A stretch of DNA of 64,000 nt from Alphaproteobacteria bacterium (GTDB lineage Bacteria > Pseudomonadota > Alphaproteobacteria > SMXQ01), in assembly GCA_009380075.1 (NCBI GenBank), contig WHSO01000001.1, forward strand, positions 44,266-108,265, in the 5' to 3' direction. Shown in pieces: positions 46,078 through 57,089 of the stretch (position 1 is its first letter; each line of letters opens with the position of its first letter). Below the pieces are notes generated by a model. That model saw only the letters and a program-made list of their open reading frames with translations. It did not search any database and was not told where the DNA came from. Position numbers and translations under genes: made by a program.

Positions 46078-46219
46078 CTTTTGCTCCCGTGACTTAATTG
46101 TCAGCAAATCAAGAAAGGATGTCGAAAAGGAAACGACGTTCTGCCGAGGCGGTTCCGTAGGGCGTGCGGTTGGGCCATCTGCGTCGTTCAACGCAGCGGC
46201 ATGTTTTGGCTTAAGGAGT

Positions 46220-46293
46220 TGGCTGGGGGACTAGGATTCGAACCTAGATAACAGGAGTCAGAGTCCTGGGTCTTACCGTTAGACGATCCCCCA
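46220..46293 (-). tRNA. tRNA-Gln (anticodon CTG)
   Basis: On the minus strand the gene reads TGGGGGATCGTCTAACGGTA at the 5' end. The acceptor stem TGGGGGA (46293-46287) pairs with TCCCCCA (46230-46224). The anticodon stem CAGGA/TCCTG encloses loop CTCTGAC, giving anticodon CTG, which reads the Gln codon CAG. The T-loop GTTCGAATC is standard. The 3' CCA is encoded at 46222-46220. Total 74 bases including CCA. It stands alone, not in an rRNA operon. Confidence 0.96.
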
Positions 46294-46449
46294 AGGGACC
46301 AGCCGAAGGGACAAACCGGCGGGCGCCGGTACCGAGGCGCGCCTTGTATCACATCCATGCGGGCCGAAACAAGGCGCAACAAAATTTCCCGGGTCGGACA
46401 TGCAATTCCACGCTTACCACGCCTGCCTCGTTTCAGTTACATTTTCGCC

Positions 46450-47562
46450 ATGATGACGGAGCGGATCAAGTTGCGCCGGGGGCCCGGACGGCGAGTGGGC
46501 AGCGGCCGGGCACGGCGCGATGGGAATACGAGCAACGGAGGCGGACCGCAGGGGAAGGCCTATGCCGCGCTTGACCTCGGCACCAACAACTGCCGTCTGC
46601 TCGTCGCCACGCCGGAGGCGGGCGGTTTCCGCGTCCTTGATGCGTTCTCCCGGATCGTGCGCCTGGGCGAAGGGCTGGACCGCGAAGGCCGCCTCACGGA
46701 AGCGGCGATCGAACGCACGATCAGCGCCTTGCGGGTGTGCGCCACCAAGATGGCGAAGAGGCGCGTTCTCCGTGCCCGCAATGTGGCCACGGAAGCCTGC
46801 CGCCGCGCAGCCAACTGCGCACAGTTCCTCGAACGGGTCCGTACCGAAACCGGTCTCGAGGTCGAGATCATTTCCCCGCGGGAGGAAGCGGGCCTCGCAC
46901 TTGCCGGCTGTTCGCCGCTCATGGTGGATGGATTCCGCTATGGCCTAGTGTTCGATATCGGCGGCGGCTCGACGGAAATCATGTGGGTCGAACGCCTGGA
47001 TGCCGACGTATCCGCGCCCGCGCGCAACGATGTTGTGCGCCCACCCCGCCTCAGGCTGATCGATAGCGTCTCCATTCCCCTCGGGGTCGTGTCCCTGGCG
47101 GAACGTCATGGCGGAGACCGGATCAGCGATCTGGATTATGAGGCGATGATCGCGCTTTTCCGCGATCCGGTCGGCGCCTTCGAGGCACGCAACGAAATCT
47201 GCGAACATGTCCGCCACGGGGAGGCGCAGATGCTTGGGACCTCCGGCACGGTCACCACGCTGGCGGGGATCCACCTCAAACTTCCGGTCTATGACCGGAA
47301 ATCCGTGGATGGGTGCTTTCTCGATTTCGACGACATCGCAAACGTGATCCGGCACCTGCGGTCGCTCGACTTCGCAGGCCGGGCCATGGAACCATGCATT
47401 GGCGAGGCGCGCGCGGACCTCGTCATCGCCGGCTGCGCCATTCTCGACGCCATGTGTCGGGCCTGGCCGGTCGGGCGCCTGCGCGTCGCCGACCGCGGCG
47501 TCCGCGAGGGTATCCTGTTCGACCTGATGGGTCTCGGCGGCTCCTGCGCCGGCGTGGCATAG
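46450..47562 (+). CDS. Ppx/GppA phosphatase family protein
   Basis: This is a protein of about 370 aa in the ASKHA exopolyphosphatase/pppGpp phosphatase family. Motifs are in order: AALDLGTNNCRLLV (phosphate loop), VFDIGGGSTEIMW, and LGTSGTVTTLAG. It is the short form (under 400 aa), so it probably lacks the C-terminal HD-like domain of E. coli GppA; whether it acts on polyphosphate or pppGpp cannot be told. A basic N-terminal stretch (KLRRGPGRRVGSGRARR) precedes the domain. Start ATG 46450 or 46453 has no clear ribosome site; the next gene, rlmE, begins three bases after the stop. Confidence 0.88.
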   Translation: MMTERIKLRRGPGRRVGSGRARRDGNTSNGGGPQGKAYAALDLGTNNCRLLVATPEAGGFRVLDAFSRIVRLGEGLDREGRLTEAAIERTISALRVCATKMAKRRVLRARNVATEACRRAANCAQFLERVRTETGLEVEIISPREEAGLALAGCSPLMVDGFRYGLVFDIGGGSTEIMWVERLDADVSAPARNDVVRPPRLRLIDSVSIPLGVVSLAERHGGDRISDLDYEAMIALFRDPVGAFEARNEICEHVRHGEAQMLGTSGTVTTLAGIHLKLPVYDRKSVDGCFLDFDDIANVIRHLRSLDFAGRAMEPCIGEARADLVIAGCAILDAMCRAWPVGRLRVADRGVREGILFDLMGLGGSCAGVA

Positions 47563-47565
47563 ACC

Positions 47566-48309
47566 GTGGCCCGATCTCGAAGCAGCGGGGGGCGGGGCGG
47601 TCGTCCGGACGCCCGTTCGACCCGCGGGGGAGCAGGTGCGGTACGGATCAAGACCGCCAAGGGCCGCGGCACGTCGTCTGCAAATTGGCTAAAGCGCCAG
47701 TTGCGGGATCCGTATGTCCTCGCTGCCCAGCGTCAGGGATTGCGTTCCCGCGCTGCGTACAAGCTGATGGAACTCGACGACCGGTTCCATTTCCTCAAGC
47801 CCGGCGCCCGCGTCGTGGACCTGGGCGCCGCGCCCGGGGGCTGGTCACTGGTGGCGGCCGAACGCGTCCGCGCGACCGCTTCCGACGGCAAGGCCGGGCG
47901 GGTAGTCGCCATCGATCTCGAGGAGATGGCGCCGATCGCGGGGGTCGCCATCCTGCATCTGGATTTCCTCGCGGATGATGCGCCGGCGCGATTGCGGGCC
48001 GCCCTGGGGGGCTCCGCGGACGTCGTCCTGTCCGATATGGCGGCACCTGCGACCGGACACACCCGGATCGATCATTTGCGCATCATGGCGCTTCTGGAGG
48101 CGGCGCTCGACTTTGCGCTCGATGTGCTGGCGCCCGGCGGCGCCTTCATCGGCAAGGTCCTCCGTGGCGGTGCGGAGCGCGAACTGCTTGACATGCTCAG
48201 GCACAATTTCGCCGAGGTGCGCCATGTCAAACCGCCCGCGAGCCGCAAGGAGTCGGCGGAGATCTACGTCGTCGCCCTGGGTTTTCGGAAGAGTGCCGCT
48301 ACCGGCTGA
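47566..48309 (+). CDS. rlmE: 23S rRNA 2'-O-methyltransferase RlmE (FtsJ)
   Basis: RlmE methylates the ribose of U2552 in 23S rRNA. This 247-aa protein starts at GTG 47566. After a Gly/Arg-rich basic N-terminus it reads [24 protein letters not shown], with the first catalytic Lys, then [12 protein letters not shown] (SAM-binding motif I), [12 protein letters not shown] with the catalytic Asp, [12 protein letters not shown] with a second Lys, and [18 protein letters not shown] with the final Glu, giving the K-D-K-E tetrad. It is coupled to the Ppx/GppA gene upstream and overlaps the convergent neighbour by 11 bases. Confidence 0.95.
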   Translation: MARSRSSGGRGGRPDARSTRGGAGAVRIKTAKGRGTSSANWLKRQLRDPYVLAAQRQGLRSRAAYKLMELDDRFHFLKPGARVVDLGAAPGGWSLVAAERVRATASDGKAGRVVAIDLEEMAPIAGVAILHLDFLADDAPARLRAALGGSADVVLSDMAAPATGHTRIDHLRIMALLEAALDFALDVLAPGGAFIGKVLRGGAERELLDMLRHNFAEVRHVKPPASRKESAEIYVVALGFRKSAATG

Positions 48310-48757
48310 TCCACTCATCGAGCTGGGTGGTCAGTTCGGCAACCTCGAGGTTGGTCAGATCCTTGTTGATCTCGCCGGCACGCTTGCCCTTCCCGTGTGC
48401 GCCCAACGCCTGGCGCAGGTCGCCGAGCACCTGGGGTGGAGCGACCAGGACGAGGCGGTCCATGGCGCCGTCCAGCGCAGCCCTGTCGAGGACGGCCGCC
48501 ATCTCCTGCGCGAATCGCGCTTTTTCGAACCGGTGCCAGTCCACCTGGGGCTCCATGGCGTGGCGCAGGCCCGTGCGCGCGGATTCGTGGGTTCGGCCGG
48601 GGCGGTCGCTGCCGAGCTCGCGGGTGCGGCGATGGGCTTCGGCGTTGCCCGCCCGGGTGACCACCGAGAGGCCCGGCGTGCCGCTTTCGTGGGTAAAAAT
48701 GCGTCCGCGAGCTCCGTCGCAAACCAGGATCCAGGTGGTGGGATGGCGCTTGGTCAT
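48299..48757 (-). CDS. Host-attachment family protein (baeRF-like)
   Basis: This 152-aa protein begins [18 protein letters not shown], followed by charged helices and [20 protein letters not shown], the pattern of proteins annotated as required for attachment to host cells, which share a fold with archaeal release-factor-like domains. Despite the name, no host interaction should be assumed. I took the ATG at 48757, where the family match begins; the open frame to 49189 covers the guaB start and is spurious. It is convergent with rlmE and divergent from guaB, with about 140 bases to the latter. Confidence 0.8.
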   Translation of the reverse strand: MTKRHPTTWILVCDGARGRIFTHESGTPGLSVVTRAGNAEAHRRTRELGSDRPGRTHESARTGLRHAMEPQVDWHRFEKARFAQEMAAVLDRAALDGAMDRLVLVAPPQVLGDLRQALGAHGKGKRAGEINKDLTNLEVAELTTQLDEWISR

Positions 48758-48869
48758 ATCACTCAACGGGAGTTGTGATGCCTTCCGTCCGGAAGGCCGG
48801 ACGGCCATTCTACGCCCGCCGACGGCCGCCGCAATCCGCTTGGCAAGGGCCCTTTGATGTGTATGATAG

Positions 48870-50378
<1,509 letters not shown>

Positions 50379-50386
50379 GCGGCTTG

Positions 50387-51943
50387 GTGGCCGAAGTGCA
50401 GCAAGCCGTCCTCATTCTCGACTTCGGCTCCCAGGTTACGCAACTGATCGCACGCCGCGTGCGCGAGGCCGGTGTGTACTGCGAGATTGTTCCCTTCAAC
50501 AAGGGTACCGAGGCGATCGCCCGCCTGCGGCCGAAGGCGATCATCCTGTCGGGAGGACCGGCGTCGGTCATCGCCGGAGCCGCGCCAAGTGCGCCGGACG
50601 AGGTTTTCCGGCTGGGCGTTCCCGTGCTCGGCATCTGCTACGGCCAGCAGACCATGGTGGCGCAGCTCGGCGGCAAGGTGGAAAACGCAAGCACCCGCGA
50701 GTTCGGCCGCGCCTTCATCGACGTCGCCGAGCCCAACGACCTGTTCGACGGTGTCTGGACCCCCGGTCAGCGCGCGCAGGTCTGGATGAGCCACGGCGAC
50801 CGCGTCATCGACCTGCCCAGAGGCTTTCGCGTCATCGCCCGAACCGAGGACGCGCCCTTCGCCGCCATCGCCGACCTGGACAGGGCGTTCTACGGCGTCC
50901 AGTTCCACCCCGAGGTCGTCCATACGCCTGACGGCGCGAAGCTGATCGCCAATTTCCTCCATCGGGTCGCGGGTCTCCGGGGCGACTGGACCATGAGCGC
51001 GTTCCGGGCCCGCGCCCTCGCCGCCATCCGTTCCCAGGTCGGCAAGGGCCGGGTGATCTGCGGCGTGTCCGGCGGCGTTGATTCCTCGGTGGCGGCGGTC
51101 CTCGTTCACGAAGCCATCGGCGACCAGATCAATTGCGTCTTCGTCGATACGGGCCTGTTGCGCGCCAACGAAGCCGAGCAAGTGGTGAGCCTGTTCCGCG
51201 GCAGCTACAACATTCCGCTCGTGCACAGGGACGCGAGCAACCTGTTCCTCACGGCGCTTGAGGGCGTCACCGATCCGGAGCAGAAGCGCAAGATCATCGG
51301 CTCCACCTTTATCGACGTGTTCGAAGAGGAGGCCGGAAAGATTGGTGGCGCCGATTTTCTCGCCCAGGGGACGCTCTATCCCGACGTGATCGAATCGGTA
51401 TCGGTGCTCGGCGGTCCGAGCGCGACCATCAAGTCGCATCACAACGTCGGTGGCCTGCCCGAACGCATGAACATGGCGCTGGTGGAGCCCCTGCGCGAGC
51501 TGTTCAAGGACGAAGTCCGCGAACTCGGCCGCGAACTCGGCCTTCCCGACACCATGGTCGGGCGCCATCCCTTCCCGGGCCCGGGGCTCGCCATCCGCGT
51601 GCCGGGCGAGATCACGCGCGAGAAGCTCGACATCCTGCGCAAGGCGGATGCGATCTACATAGACGAGATCCGCCGCGCCGGCCTCTACGACAGCATCTGG
51701 CAGGCGTTCGCGGTGCTGCTGCCGGTGCGCACCGTCGGCGTCATGGGCGATGAGCGCTCCTACGATTATGCGCTCGCGCTGCGCGCTGTCACCTCGACCG
51801 ACGGCATGACCGCGGACTACTATCCCTTCGATCACGGGTTCCTCGCCCGTACCGCCAACCGCATCGTCAACGAGGTGCGCGGTGTCAACCGCGTGGTCTA
51901 CGATGTAACCTCGAAACCACCCGGCACCATCGAGTGGGAGTGA
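50387..51943 (+). CDS. guaA: GMP synthase (glutamine-hydrolysing)
   Basis: GuaA aminates XMP to GMP using glutamine and ATP. This 518-aa enzyme has an N-terminal class I glutamine amidotransferase domain with C84 (GICYGQQ), H174 and E176 (VQFHPEV), an ATP-pyrophosphatase domain with P-loop VSGGVDSS, and a C-terminal dimerisation domain ending KPPGTIEWE, the universal GuaA C-terminus. It starts at GTG 50387 just after the guaB stop; TTG 50384 is possible. A longer frame into guaB is not a real extension. Confidence 0.97.
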   Translation: MAEVQQAVLILDFGSQVTQLIARRVREAGVYCEIVPFNKGTEAIARLRPKAIILSGGPASVIAGAAPSAPDEVFRLGVPVLGICYGQQTMVAQLGGKVENASTREFGRAFIDVAEPNDLFDGVWTPGQRAQVWMSHGDRVIDLPRGFRVIARTEDAPFAAIADLDRAFYGVQFHPEVVHTPDGAKLIANFLHRVAGLRGDWTMSAFRARALAAIRSQVGKGRVICGVSGGVDSSVAAVLVHEAIGDQINCVFVDTGLLRANEAEQVVSLFRGSYNIPLVHRDASNLFLTALEGVTDPEQKRKIIGSTFIDVFEEEAGKIGGADFLAQGTLYPDVIESVSVLGGPSATIKSHHNVGGLPERMNMALVEPLRELFKDEVRELGRELGLPDTMVGRHPFPGPGLAIRVPGEITREKLDILRKADAIYIDEIRRAGLYDSIWQAFAVLLPVRTVGVMGDERSYDYALALRAVTSTDGMTADYYPFDHGFLARTANRIVNEVRGVNRVVYDVTSKPPGTIEWE

Positions 51944-51976
51944 AGCCCGATTCCTAGAGACGTAAGGAACAGCAAC

Positions 51977-52297
51977 ATGCCGAACCAGATACGCGCGTCC
52001 CATATCCTCCTGATGTACGACGGTTCCGCCCGGTCCTCCGCCACGCGCAGCAAGGAGGAGGCCCTGAGCGAGATCGAGGCCCTCGCCGAGCGCATCAAGG
52101 GGGGTGAGGACTTCGCGGACGTCGCCCGAGAGAAGTCCGATTGCCCGTCCGGCAGGAACGGCGGCGATCTCGGTACCTTCGGACGGGGCCAGATGGTTCC
52201 GGCCTTCGAACAGGCGGCGTTCGCGCTGGAGGTCGGCGAAGGATCCGGCGTCGTGGCGACCGACTTCGGCTACCATCTGATCAAGCGGACCGCCTGA
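51977..52297 (+). CDS. Cytoplasmic parvulin-type peptidyl-prolyl isomerase
   Basis: This 106-aa single-domain parvulin accelerates cis-trans isomerisation of prolyl bonds. It starts IRASHILLMY, has GEDFADVAREKSDCPSGRNGGDLGTFGRGQMVPAFEQAAFAL in pieces that match PpiC/Pin1 folds, and ends VATDFGYHLIKR. There is no signal peptide, so it works in the cytoplasm. It lies 33 bases downstream of guaA and may be in that operon. AAGGAA precedes the ATG. Its two final histidines (SHIL and YHLI) match the active-site pair. Confidence 0.93.
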   Translation: MPNQIRASHILLMYDGSARSSATRSKEEALSEIEALAERIKGGEDFADVAREKSDCPSGRNGGDLGTFGRGQMVPAFEQAAFALEVGEGSGVVATDFGYHLIKRTA

Positions 52298-52353
52298 TCG
52301 CTCGCGCTGTTGCCGAACGACGCCCAAGCCGCGTCGGGTCGAGGGCGGCCCTC

Positions 52354-52707
52354 TCAGCCCGAGATGATGCGGAGTTCGCGTCCGAAATGCGCCAGCGCCT
52401 GGTTCAGCGTATCGCCTTCGGCGATCTTGCGTGGCCCCTGGGTCACCGTGAAACGCCGGCGTCGCCGCGACGGTTGCGCCAGCTTGACGATGGTATAGAG
52501 CGGTTGCGCGTGGGCATTGGTGAAGATGGAAAAACGAGCGGCGCCGTCGTCGTGATCGAGCGCATAGGCCTTCCATTCGCCGGAAATGACCCGGCGGGAA
52601 TATATGGAAACCAGAAGATTCAGTTCCTGGCGGGAGAAGCAGGTGAGCGTCCTGCGCCTTCGAAAATCTTTGATTCGAATGACGGTGGCGGTGGTCTGAT
52701 CGGTCAT
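52354..52707 (-). CDS. DUF2794 protein
   Basis: This 117-aa protein shows the DUF2794 pattern: FSRQELNLLVSIYSRRVISG, EWKAYALDHDDGAARFSIF, QPLYTIVKL and QGPRKIAEGDTL. The family is restricted to alphaproteobacteria and has no known function. There is no membrane helix or signal. It lies convergent with the parvulin gene and divergent from the TPR gene, whose start is about 250 bases away. Confidence 0.85.
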   Translation of the reverse strand: MTDQTTATVIRIKDFRRRRTLTCFSRQELNLLVSIYSRRVISGEWKAYALDHDDGAARFSIFTNAHAQPLYTIVKLAQPSRRRRRFTVTQGPRKIAEGDTLNQALAHFGRELRIISG

Positions 52708-52958
52708 GTGCGCCGCTGCGCTGTCCCTGGTCCCCGTGGCTCCCGGGTGCCCCGGGACAGCAACTTTGAAGCATTTCGCGGCGGTTTTCCACAGTTCCGT
52801 AAGGCCCTGTCCCGGCCGTGCATGGGCCGCTCCGTCGCCGCCCGTCGCCGATTTGCCAGCGCCCGGCGGGATCGCTATTGTAGCGGCGCCGAGCCCCCCA
52901 GGACCCGCGGGTATCGGCCGTTTTCCAGAGTAGGACGCGGGCCGGGCGACGTATACCG

Positions 52959-53609
52959 ATGACCACAGACCAGTTTATCGAAGAAGTCGATGCGGACCTG
53001 AAACGCGAGCGGCAACTCGCGCTTTGGCACAGGTACGGCCGGTATGCCGTCGCTGCGGCGTTGCTGGCGATCATCGTCGCTGCCGCTTTCGTAGGGTGGC
53101 GCAACTACCAGGAAAACCGGCGGGCAGAGGCCGGGCAGGCCTATGCGATCGCCGTCGATGCGGCCGGCGAGGGCAAGATCGACGAGGCGCTCGAATCGTT
53201 TCGCCGACTCGGTACCGACGCGCCGGAGGGCTATTCCGAACTCGCGCGTCTTCAGCACGCGGCCCAGCTTGCACGCCAGGGCAACGAAGCAGCGGCCGCC
53301 GAGGTATACGACTCCATGGCCAAGGACAGCGAAGTTGCTGAGCCGTTCCGCAATCTTGCGCTGCTTCTCTACGGACTTTCCGTCGTCGATCGCGCCGACC
53401 CCGCGGTGCTGGCCGACCGGATCAAGTCGCTCGCCGCGGCGACGAGCCCGTGGCGCTATTCGGCGCAGGAGCTGACGGCGCTTCTTGCGCGTCGGCAGGG
53501 TGACGACAAGTCCGCTCGCGATATATTCAAGCGCCTGGCGGACGACCCGGCGACGCCCCCCTCCGTTCGCGCACGCGCGGCGGAATTCCTTGCCGTCAGC
53601 GGAAAATAG
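52959..53609 (+). CDS. Membrane-anchored tetratricopeptide-like protein (YfgM/TPR_21 type)
   Basis: This 216-aa protein has an N-terminal cytosolic stretch with charged IEEVDADLKRERQLALW, one membrane helix (about residues 29-49, AVAAALLAIIVAAAFVGW) and a periplasmic helical-repeat domain with FRNLALLLYGLSVVD and WRYSAQELTALLARRQGD. This layout is that of YfgM, which in E. coli associates with the SecYEG translocon and periplasmic chaperones. It is the first gene of a run TPR-bamB-der, the usual order in proteobacteria, separated from bamB by nine bases. Confidence 0.88.
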   Translation: MTTDQFIEEVDADLKRERQLALWHRYGRYAVAAALLAIIVAAAFVGWRNYQENRRAEAGQAYAIAVDAAGEGKIDEALESFRRLGTDAPEGYSELARLQHAAQLARQGNEAAAAEVYDSMAKDSEVAEPFRNLALLLYGLSVVDRADPAVLADRIKSLAAATSPWRYSAQELTALLARRQGDDKSARDIFKRLADDPATPPSVRARAAEFLAVSGK

Positions 53610-53618
53610 GCCCGTTCC

Positions 53619-54947
53619 ATGATCCGGTTTTTGTATCGCCGTCTTGCCCTCGTTGTGGCCGTTGCCGGGCTCGGCGTCGCCGGCTGTACGTTCATCGAAC
53701 GCAAGACACCGCCGCTTGAGGGCGAGCGTCTTCCCGTGATGGTCTTCGATACGGGGATCAAGGCTGATCCGGCGATCGCCGACACGCCGGTCGCCGTGGC
53801 GCCGCCGGTCGCCAACGACCTGTGGCCCCAGGGCGGCGGCAACGCCGCCCACGCGCTCTACCACCTGGCACTCGGTACCGACCCCCAGCGCGCATGGCGG
53901 ACCAGTGCCGGCGACGGTGCCGACAAGGAGAAGAGCCTTCTGGCGCAGCCGGTGATGGATGGAGAAGGGCGCGTGTTCGTCCTCGACGTCGAGGCGCAGA
54001 TTACCGCCATTGATGGCAAAACGGGCCGCAAGCTCTGGTCGCGCGAACTGCGCGGTGAGGAGGAGGGCGATACGACTCTCGGCGGCGGTCTGGCGGTTGC
54101 GGGTGGCCGCATCTTCGTGACCACCGGCTTTGCCCAGGTTATTGCCGTCGATGCCGCAGGCGGAAAGATTCTCTGGCGCCAGAGCGTGACCGCACCGTTC
54201 CGTGCCGCACCGACGGTTGCAGAAGGGCGGGTCTTCGCGGTGTCCTCCGACAACCAGACCCATGCCCTGAACGCGGAAACCGGCGCCGTCGTATGGACTC
54301 ACCGGGGTGCCAGCGAACTCGCGTCGCTGCTCGGCGGGGCAGCTCCGGCCTACGAGTCCGGTGTGCTGGTGGTGGCGTACTCGACCGGTGAACTGTTCGG
54401 CTTGCGCGCGTCGAGCGGTGCCGAACTGTGGTCTGACTACCTCTCCCGCACCGGCCGCACCAGTGCGGTGGCGCAGATTTCCGACATCCGTGCCGCTCCG
54501 GTCGTCGACCGGGGCCGGGTCATCGCCGTCAGCAATTCAGGGCGCATGGTTGCTCTCAACGTGCTCAACGGATCACGCATCTGGGAACAGCGGATCGCGT
54601 CGATCCAGACGCCCTGGGCCGCCGGCGACTACGTCTACGTCGTGACTACCGACAATGTGCTTGCCTGCCTGAGCCGTGCCGATGGACGCGTGCGCTGGGC
54701 GAGGTCCGTGCCTCGCTGGGAAGATCCGGAGGATCAGGAGGGCCTCATCACCTGGTCCGGGCCTGTACTGGCCGGAGACCGGTTGATCCTCGCGGGATCC
54801 AATCGGGACTTGCTGTCGGTATCGCCTTACAGCGGTGACTTTCTCGGCAAGGTGCGCATGCCGGATCCCGTATCGGTCGCGCCGATCGTGGCGCGCAATA
54901 CCCTCTATGTCTTTACCGACGACGCCGACCTGATCGCGTTGCGCTAA
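53619..54947 (+). CDS. bamB: Outer-membrane protein assembly factor BamB
   Basis: BamB is a lipoprotein of the BAM complex that helps fold outer-membrane proteins. The 442-aa protein has a lipoprotein signal with lipobox VAGC (C23). The rest is a PQQ-type beta-propeller with repeats such as VFVLDVEAQITAIDGKTG, IFVTTGFAQVIAVDAAGG and VFAVSSDNQTHALNAETG, each ending in the A-x-D-x-x-T/G-G pattern of the fold. The ATG at 53619 lies nine bases past the TPR stop; der follows after eight bases. Confidence 0.95.
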   Translation: MIRFLYRRLALVVAVAGLGVAGCTFIERKTPPLEGERLPVMVFDTGIKADPAIADTPVAVAPPVANDLWPQGGGNAAHALYHLALGTDPQRAWRTSAGDGADKEKSLLAQPVMDGEGRVFVLDVEAQITAIDGKTGRKLWSRELRGEEEGDTTLGGGLAVAGGRIFVTTGFAQVIAVDAAGGKILWRQSVTAPFRAAPTVAEGRVFAVSSDNQTHALNAETGAVVWTHRGASELASLLGGAAPAYESGVLVVAYSTGELFGLRASSGAELWSDYLSRTGRTSAVAQISDIRAAPVVDRGRVIAVSNSGRMVALNVLNGSRIWEQRIASIQTPWAAGDYVYVVTTDNVLACLSRADGRVRWARSVPRWEDPEDQEGLITWSGPVLAGDRLILAGSNRDLLSVSPYSGDFLGKVRMPDPVSVAPIVARNTLYVFTDDADLIALR

Positions 54948-54955
54948 GGCCCACC

Positions 54956-56347
54956 ATGATCGCAACGGTGGCCATCCTCGGGCGGCCCAACGTGGGCAAA
55001 TCCACGCTGTTCAACCGCCTCGTTGGCAAGCGCCTCGCTATTGTTGAACGAGAGCCCGGCGTGACCCGCGACTGGAAGGAAGGCGAGGCATACCTTGCCG
55101 GCGTACATTTCCGCCTTTTCGATACGCCGGGACTCGAGGATGCAAAACGGGGAACCCTGGAAGCGGCCATGCGCGTTCAGGCTGAACGCGCTCTCGCGCA
55201 AGCGGACGTCGCTTTGCTGCTGTTTGATGCCCGTGAAGGGGTGACCCCCCTTGATCGGCATTTTTCCGACTGGCTGCGCTCCACGGGCATCCCGGTCATC
55301 GTCGTTGCCAACAAGTGTGAAGGCCGGGGTGGAACGGAGATGGCGCTGGAGGGCTTTTCCCTCGGTCTGGGAACACCGGTGCCGATCTCGGCCGAGCACG
55401 GCGAGGGGCTGGCGGGACTCTACGAAGCGCTCGCTCCGTACATAGAGCCGGGAGGCATCGATGATCGACCGGGAGATCCGTTCGATCAGGCCCTCCCTGC
55501 GGACAACGAGGACGCCGACGACGTCACGGAGGGGCCGCTGCATCTTGCCATTGTCGGACGCCCCAATGTCGGCAAATCCACACTCGTCAATTCTCTCCTC
55601 GGCGAGGAGCGGGTTCTGGCCGGGCCCGAGCCGGGCATCACCCGTGACGCCATTCCGGTCGACTGGACCTACGGCGATCGCGCCATTCGCCTGGTCGATA
55701 CGGCGGGACTTAGGCGGCGCTCGCAGGTTACCGCGCGGATCGAGCGCATGTCCGTCGAAGCGACCGAACGCGCCATCCGCCTGGCGGAGGTCGTCGTCCT
55801 TGTGGTGGACGCCACCGTGATGCTCGAGCGTCAGGACCTGACCATTGCCCGACGGGTTGTGGAGGAAGGACGCGCGTTGGTCATTGCGGCCAACAAGTGG
55901 GACCTGATCGAGGATGCGGGCACGGCACTCGGCCACCTCAGGGACCGCGTCGAACGCTCGCTGCCCCAGATCAAGGGTGTCTTGACGGTCACGGTTTCGG
56001 CCTTGTCCGGCGAGCACGAGGCACAGTTGATGCGCGCTGTCTTCCGCGCCTACGATACCTGGAACCGCCGCGTGTCGACCGGCGAACTCAATCGCTGGCT
56101 TGCAGCACTGGTGGAGCGGCATCCGCCGCCCGCCGTCCGCGGGCGACCCGTTCGGCTGCGGTATATGGTCCAGACCAAGGCGCGTCCGCCCACTTTCATC
56201 CTGTTCGCAAGCCGGCCGACCCATGTGCCCGAGAGCTACATCCGCTATATCGAGAATGGGCTGCGGCGGGATTTCGGTTTTGAGGGCACCCCTGTTCGGA
56301 TCACGCTTCGGGGCGGCGACAACCCCTTCGATCCGAAAACCGGGTGA
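54956..56347 (+). CDS. der: Ribosome-assembly GTPase Der (EngA)
   Basis: Der is a GTPase needed for 50S subunit maturation, with two tandem G domains and a C-terminal KH-like domain. Both P-loops read GRPNVGKST (about residues 9-17 and 201-209). DTPG/DTAG and (N/T)KxD motifs follow in each domain: VANKCEGRG in the first, AANKWDLIE in the second; the first has NKCE rather than NKxD. The C-terminal domain with RRVSTGELNRWLAAL and the final SRPTHVPESYIRYIENGLRRDF is intact. It is the third gene of the TPR-bamB-der operon. Confidence 0.97.
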   Translation: MIATVAILGRPNVGKSTLFNRLVGKRLAIVEREPGVTRDWKEGEAYLAGVHFRLFDTPGLEDAKRGTLEAAMRVQAERALAQADVALLLFDAREGVTPLDRHFSDWLRSTGIPVIVVANKCEGRGGTEMALEGFSLGLGTPVPISAEHGEGLAGLYEALAPYIEPGGIDDRPGDPFDQALPADNEDADDVTEGPLHLAIVGRPNVGKSTLVNSLLGEERVLAGPEPGITRDAIPVDWTYGDRAIRLVDTAGLRRRSQVTARIERMSVEATERAIRLAEVVVLVVDATVMLERQDLTIARRVVEEGRALVIAANKWDLIEDAGTALGHLRDRVERSLPQIKGVLTVTVSALSGEHEAQLMRAVFRAYDTWNRRVSTGELNRWLAALVERHPPPAVRGRPVRLRYMVQTKARPPTFILFASRPTHVPESYIRYIENGLRRDFGFEGTPVRITLRGGDNPFDPKTG

Positions 56348-56354
56348 CTCCGCT

Positions 56355-57089
56355 TCAGCGGTTCTGCGTCAGCCACTCCCGCGCTTCGACGCGGGCTCCG
56401 TTCAGCGTGCAGCCGGCTTCGGCCAGGGGCACAAATGCTTCCGCCACCTCTTCGGGGGTGGGCAGCAGGTTGGGATCCTCGCCGGGGAAAGCCTCGGCCC
56501 GCATGCGGGTGCGCGTGCCGCCCGGGTTGATCAGGTTGGCCCGGACGTTGGTATTGGCCAGTTCCGTTGCCCAGGTGCCGACCAGCACTTCGAGGCCGCC
56601 CTTGCTCACCGCGTAGGGTCCCCAATAGGCGTGGCGCCCATCGGCGGCGCCGGAGGTTACGAAGATGGCGCGCCCTGTCGGCGATAGGCGGAGCAGGGGA
56701 TCGAGCGACCGGATCAATCGGTAACAGGCCGTCAGGTTGATAGCAATGACCTGGTCCCAGTCCCCGGAATCGATATGCGCGACGGGGGTCAGCGGCCCCA
56801 GTATGCCGGCGTTTCCGACGAGGATATCGAGCCGTCCGAAACGCTCGTAAATGGCCGCGCCGATGCGGTCGATCACGTCAAAATTGGTCAGGTCGGCTGG
56901 CAGCAAAGTTGCCGGTGCGCCCCCCGCGGACCGGATGGCATCGTCCACGTCCTCGATGCCGCCCTGGGTGCGTGCCGTCAGGATGACGTGCGCGCCTTCG
57001 CGGGCGAAGGCCTTTGCGACGGCCGCACCGATCCCGCGCGATGCACCGGTGATCAGCGCAAGGCGCCCGGAGAGGCGCCTGGCGGTCAT
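56355..57089 (-). CDS. Short-chain dehydrogenase/reductase
   Basis: This 244-aa NAD(P)-dependent oxidoreductase is of the classical SDR type. The cofactor motif is TGASRGIG, with NAG at LVGNAGILG. The active site has S (VTSGAADG), Y and K in WGPYAVSKGG, the YxxxK pair. The substrate is unknown. The start overlaps the purF stop by four bases (ATGA), so it is translationally coupled to purF, an association common in alphaproteobacteria. It is convergent with der, 7 bases away. Confidence 0.93.
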   Translation of the reverse strand: MTARRLSGRLALITGASRGIGAAVAKAFAREGAHVILTARTQGGIEDVDDAIRSAGGAPATLLPADLTNFDVIDRIGAAIYERFGRLDILVGNAGILGPLTPVAHIDSGDWDQVIAINLTACYRLIRSLDPLLRLSPTGRAIFVTSGAADGRHAYWGPYAVSKGGLEVLVGTWATELANTNVRANLINPGGTRTRMRAEAFPGEDPNLLPTPEEVAEAFVPLAEAGCTLNGARVEAREWLTQNR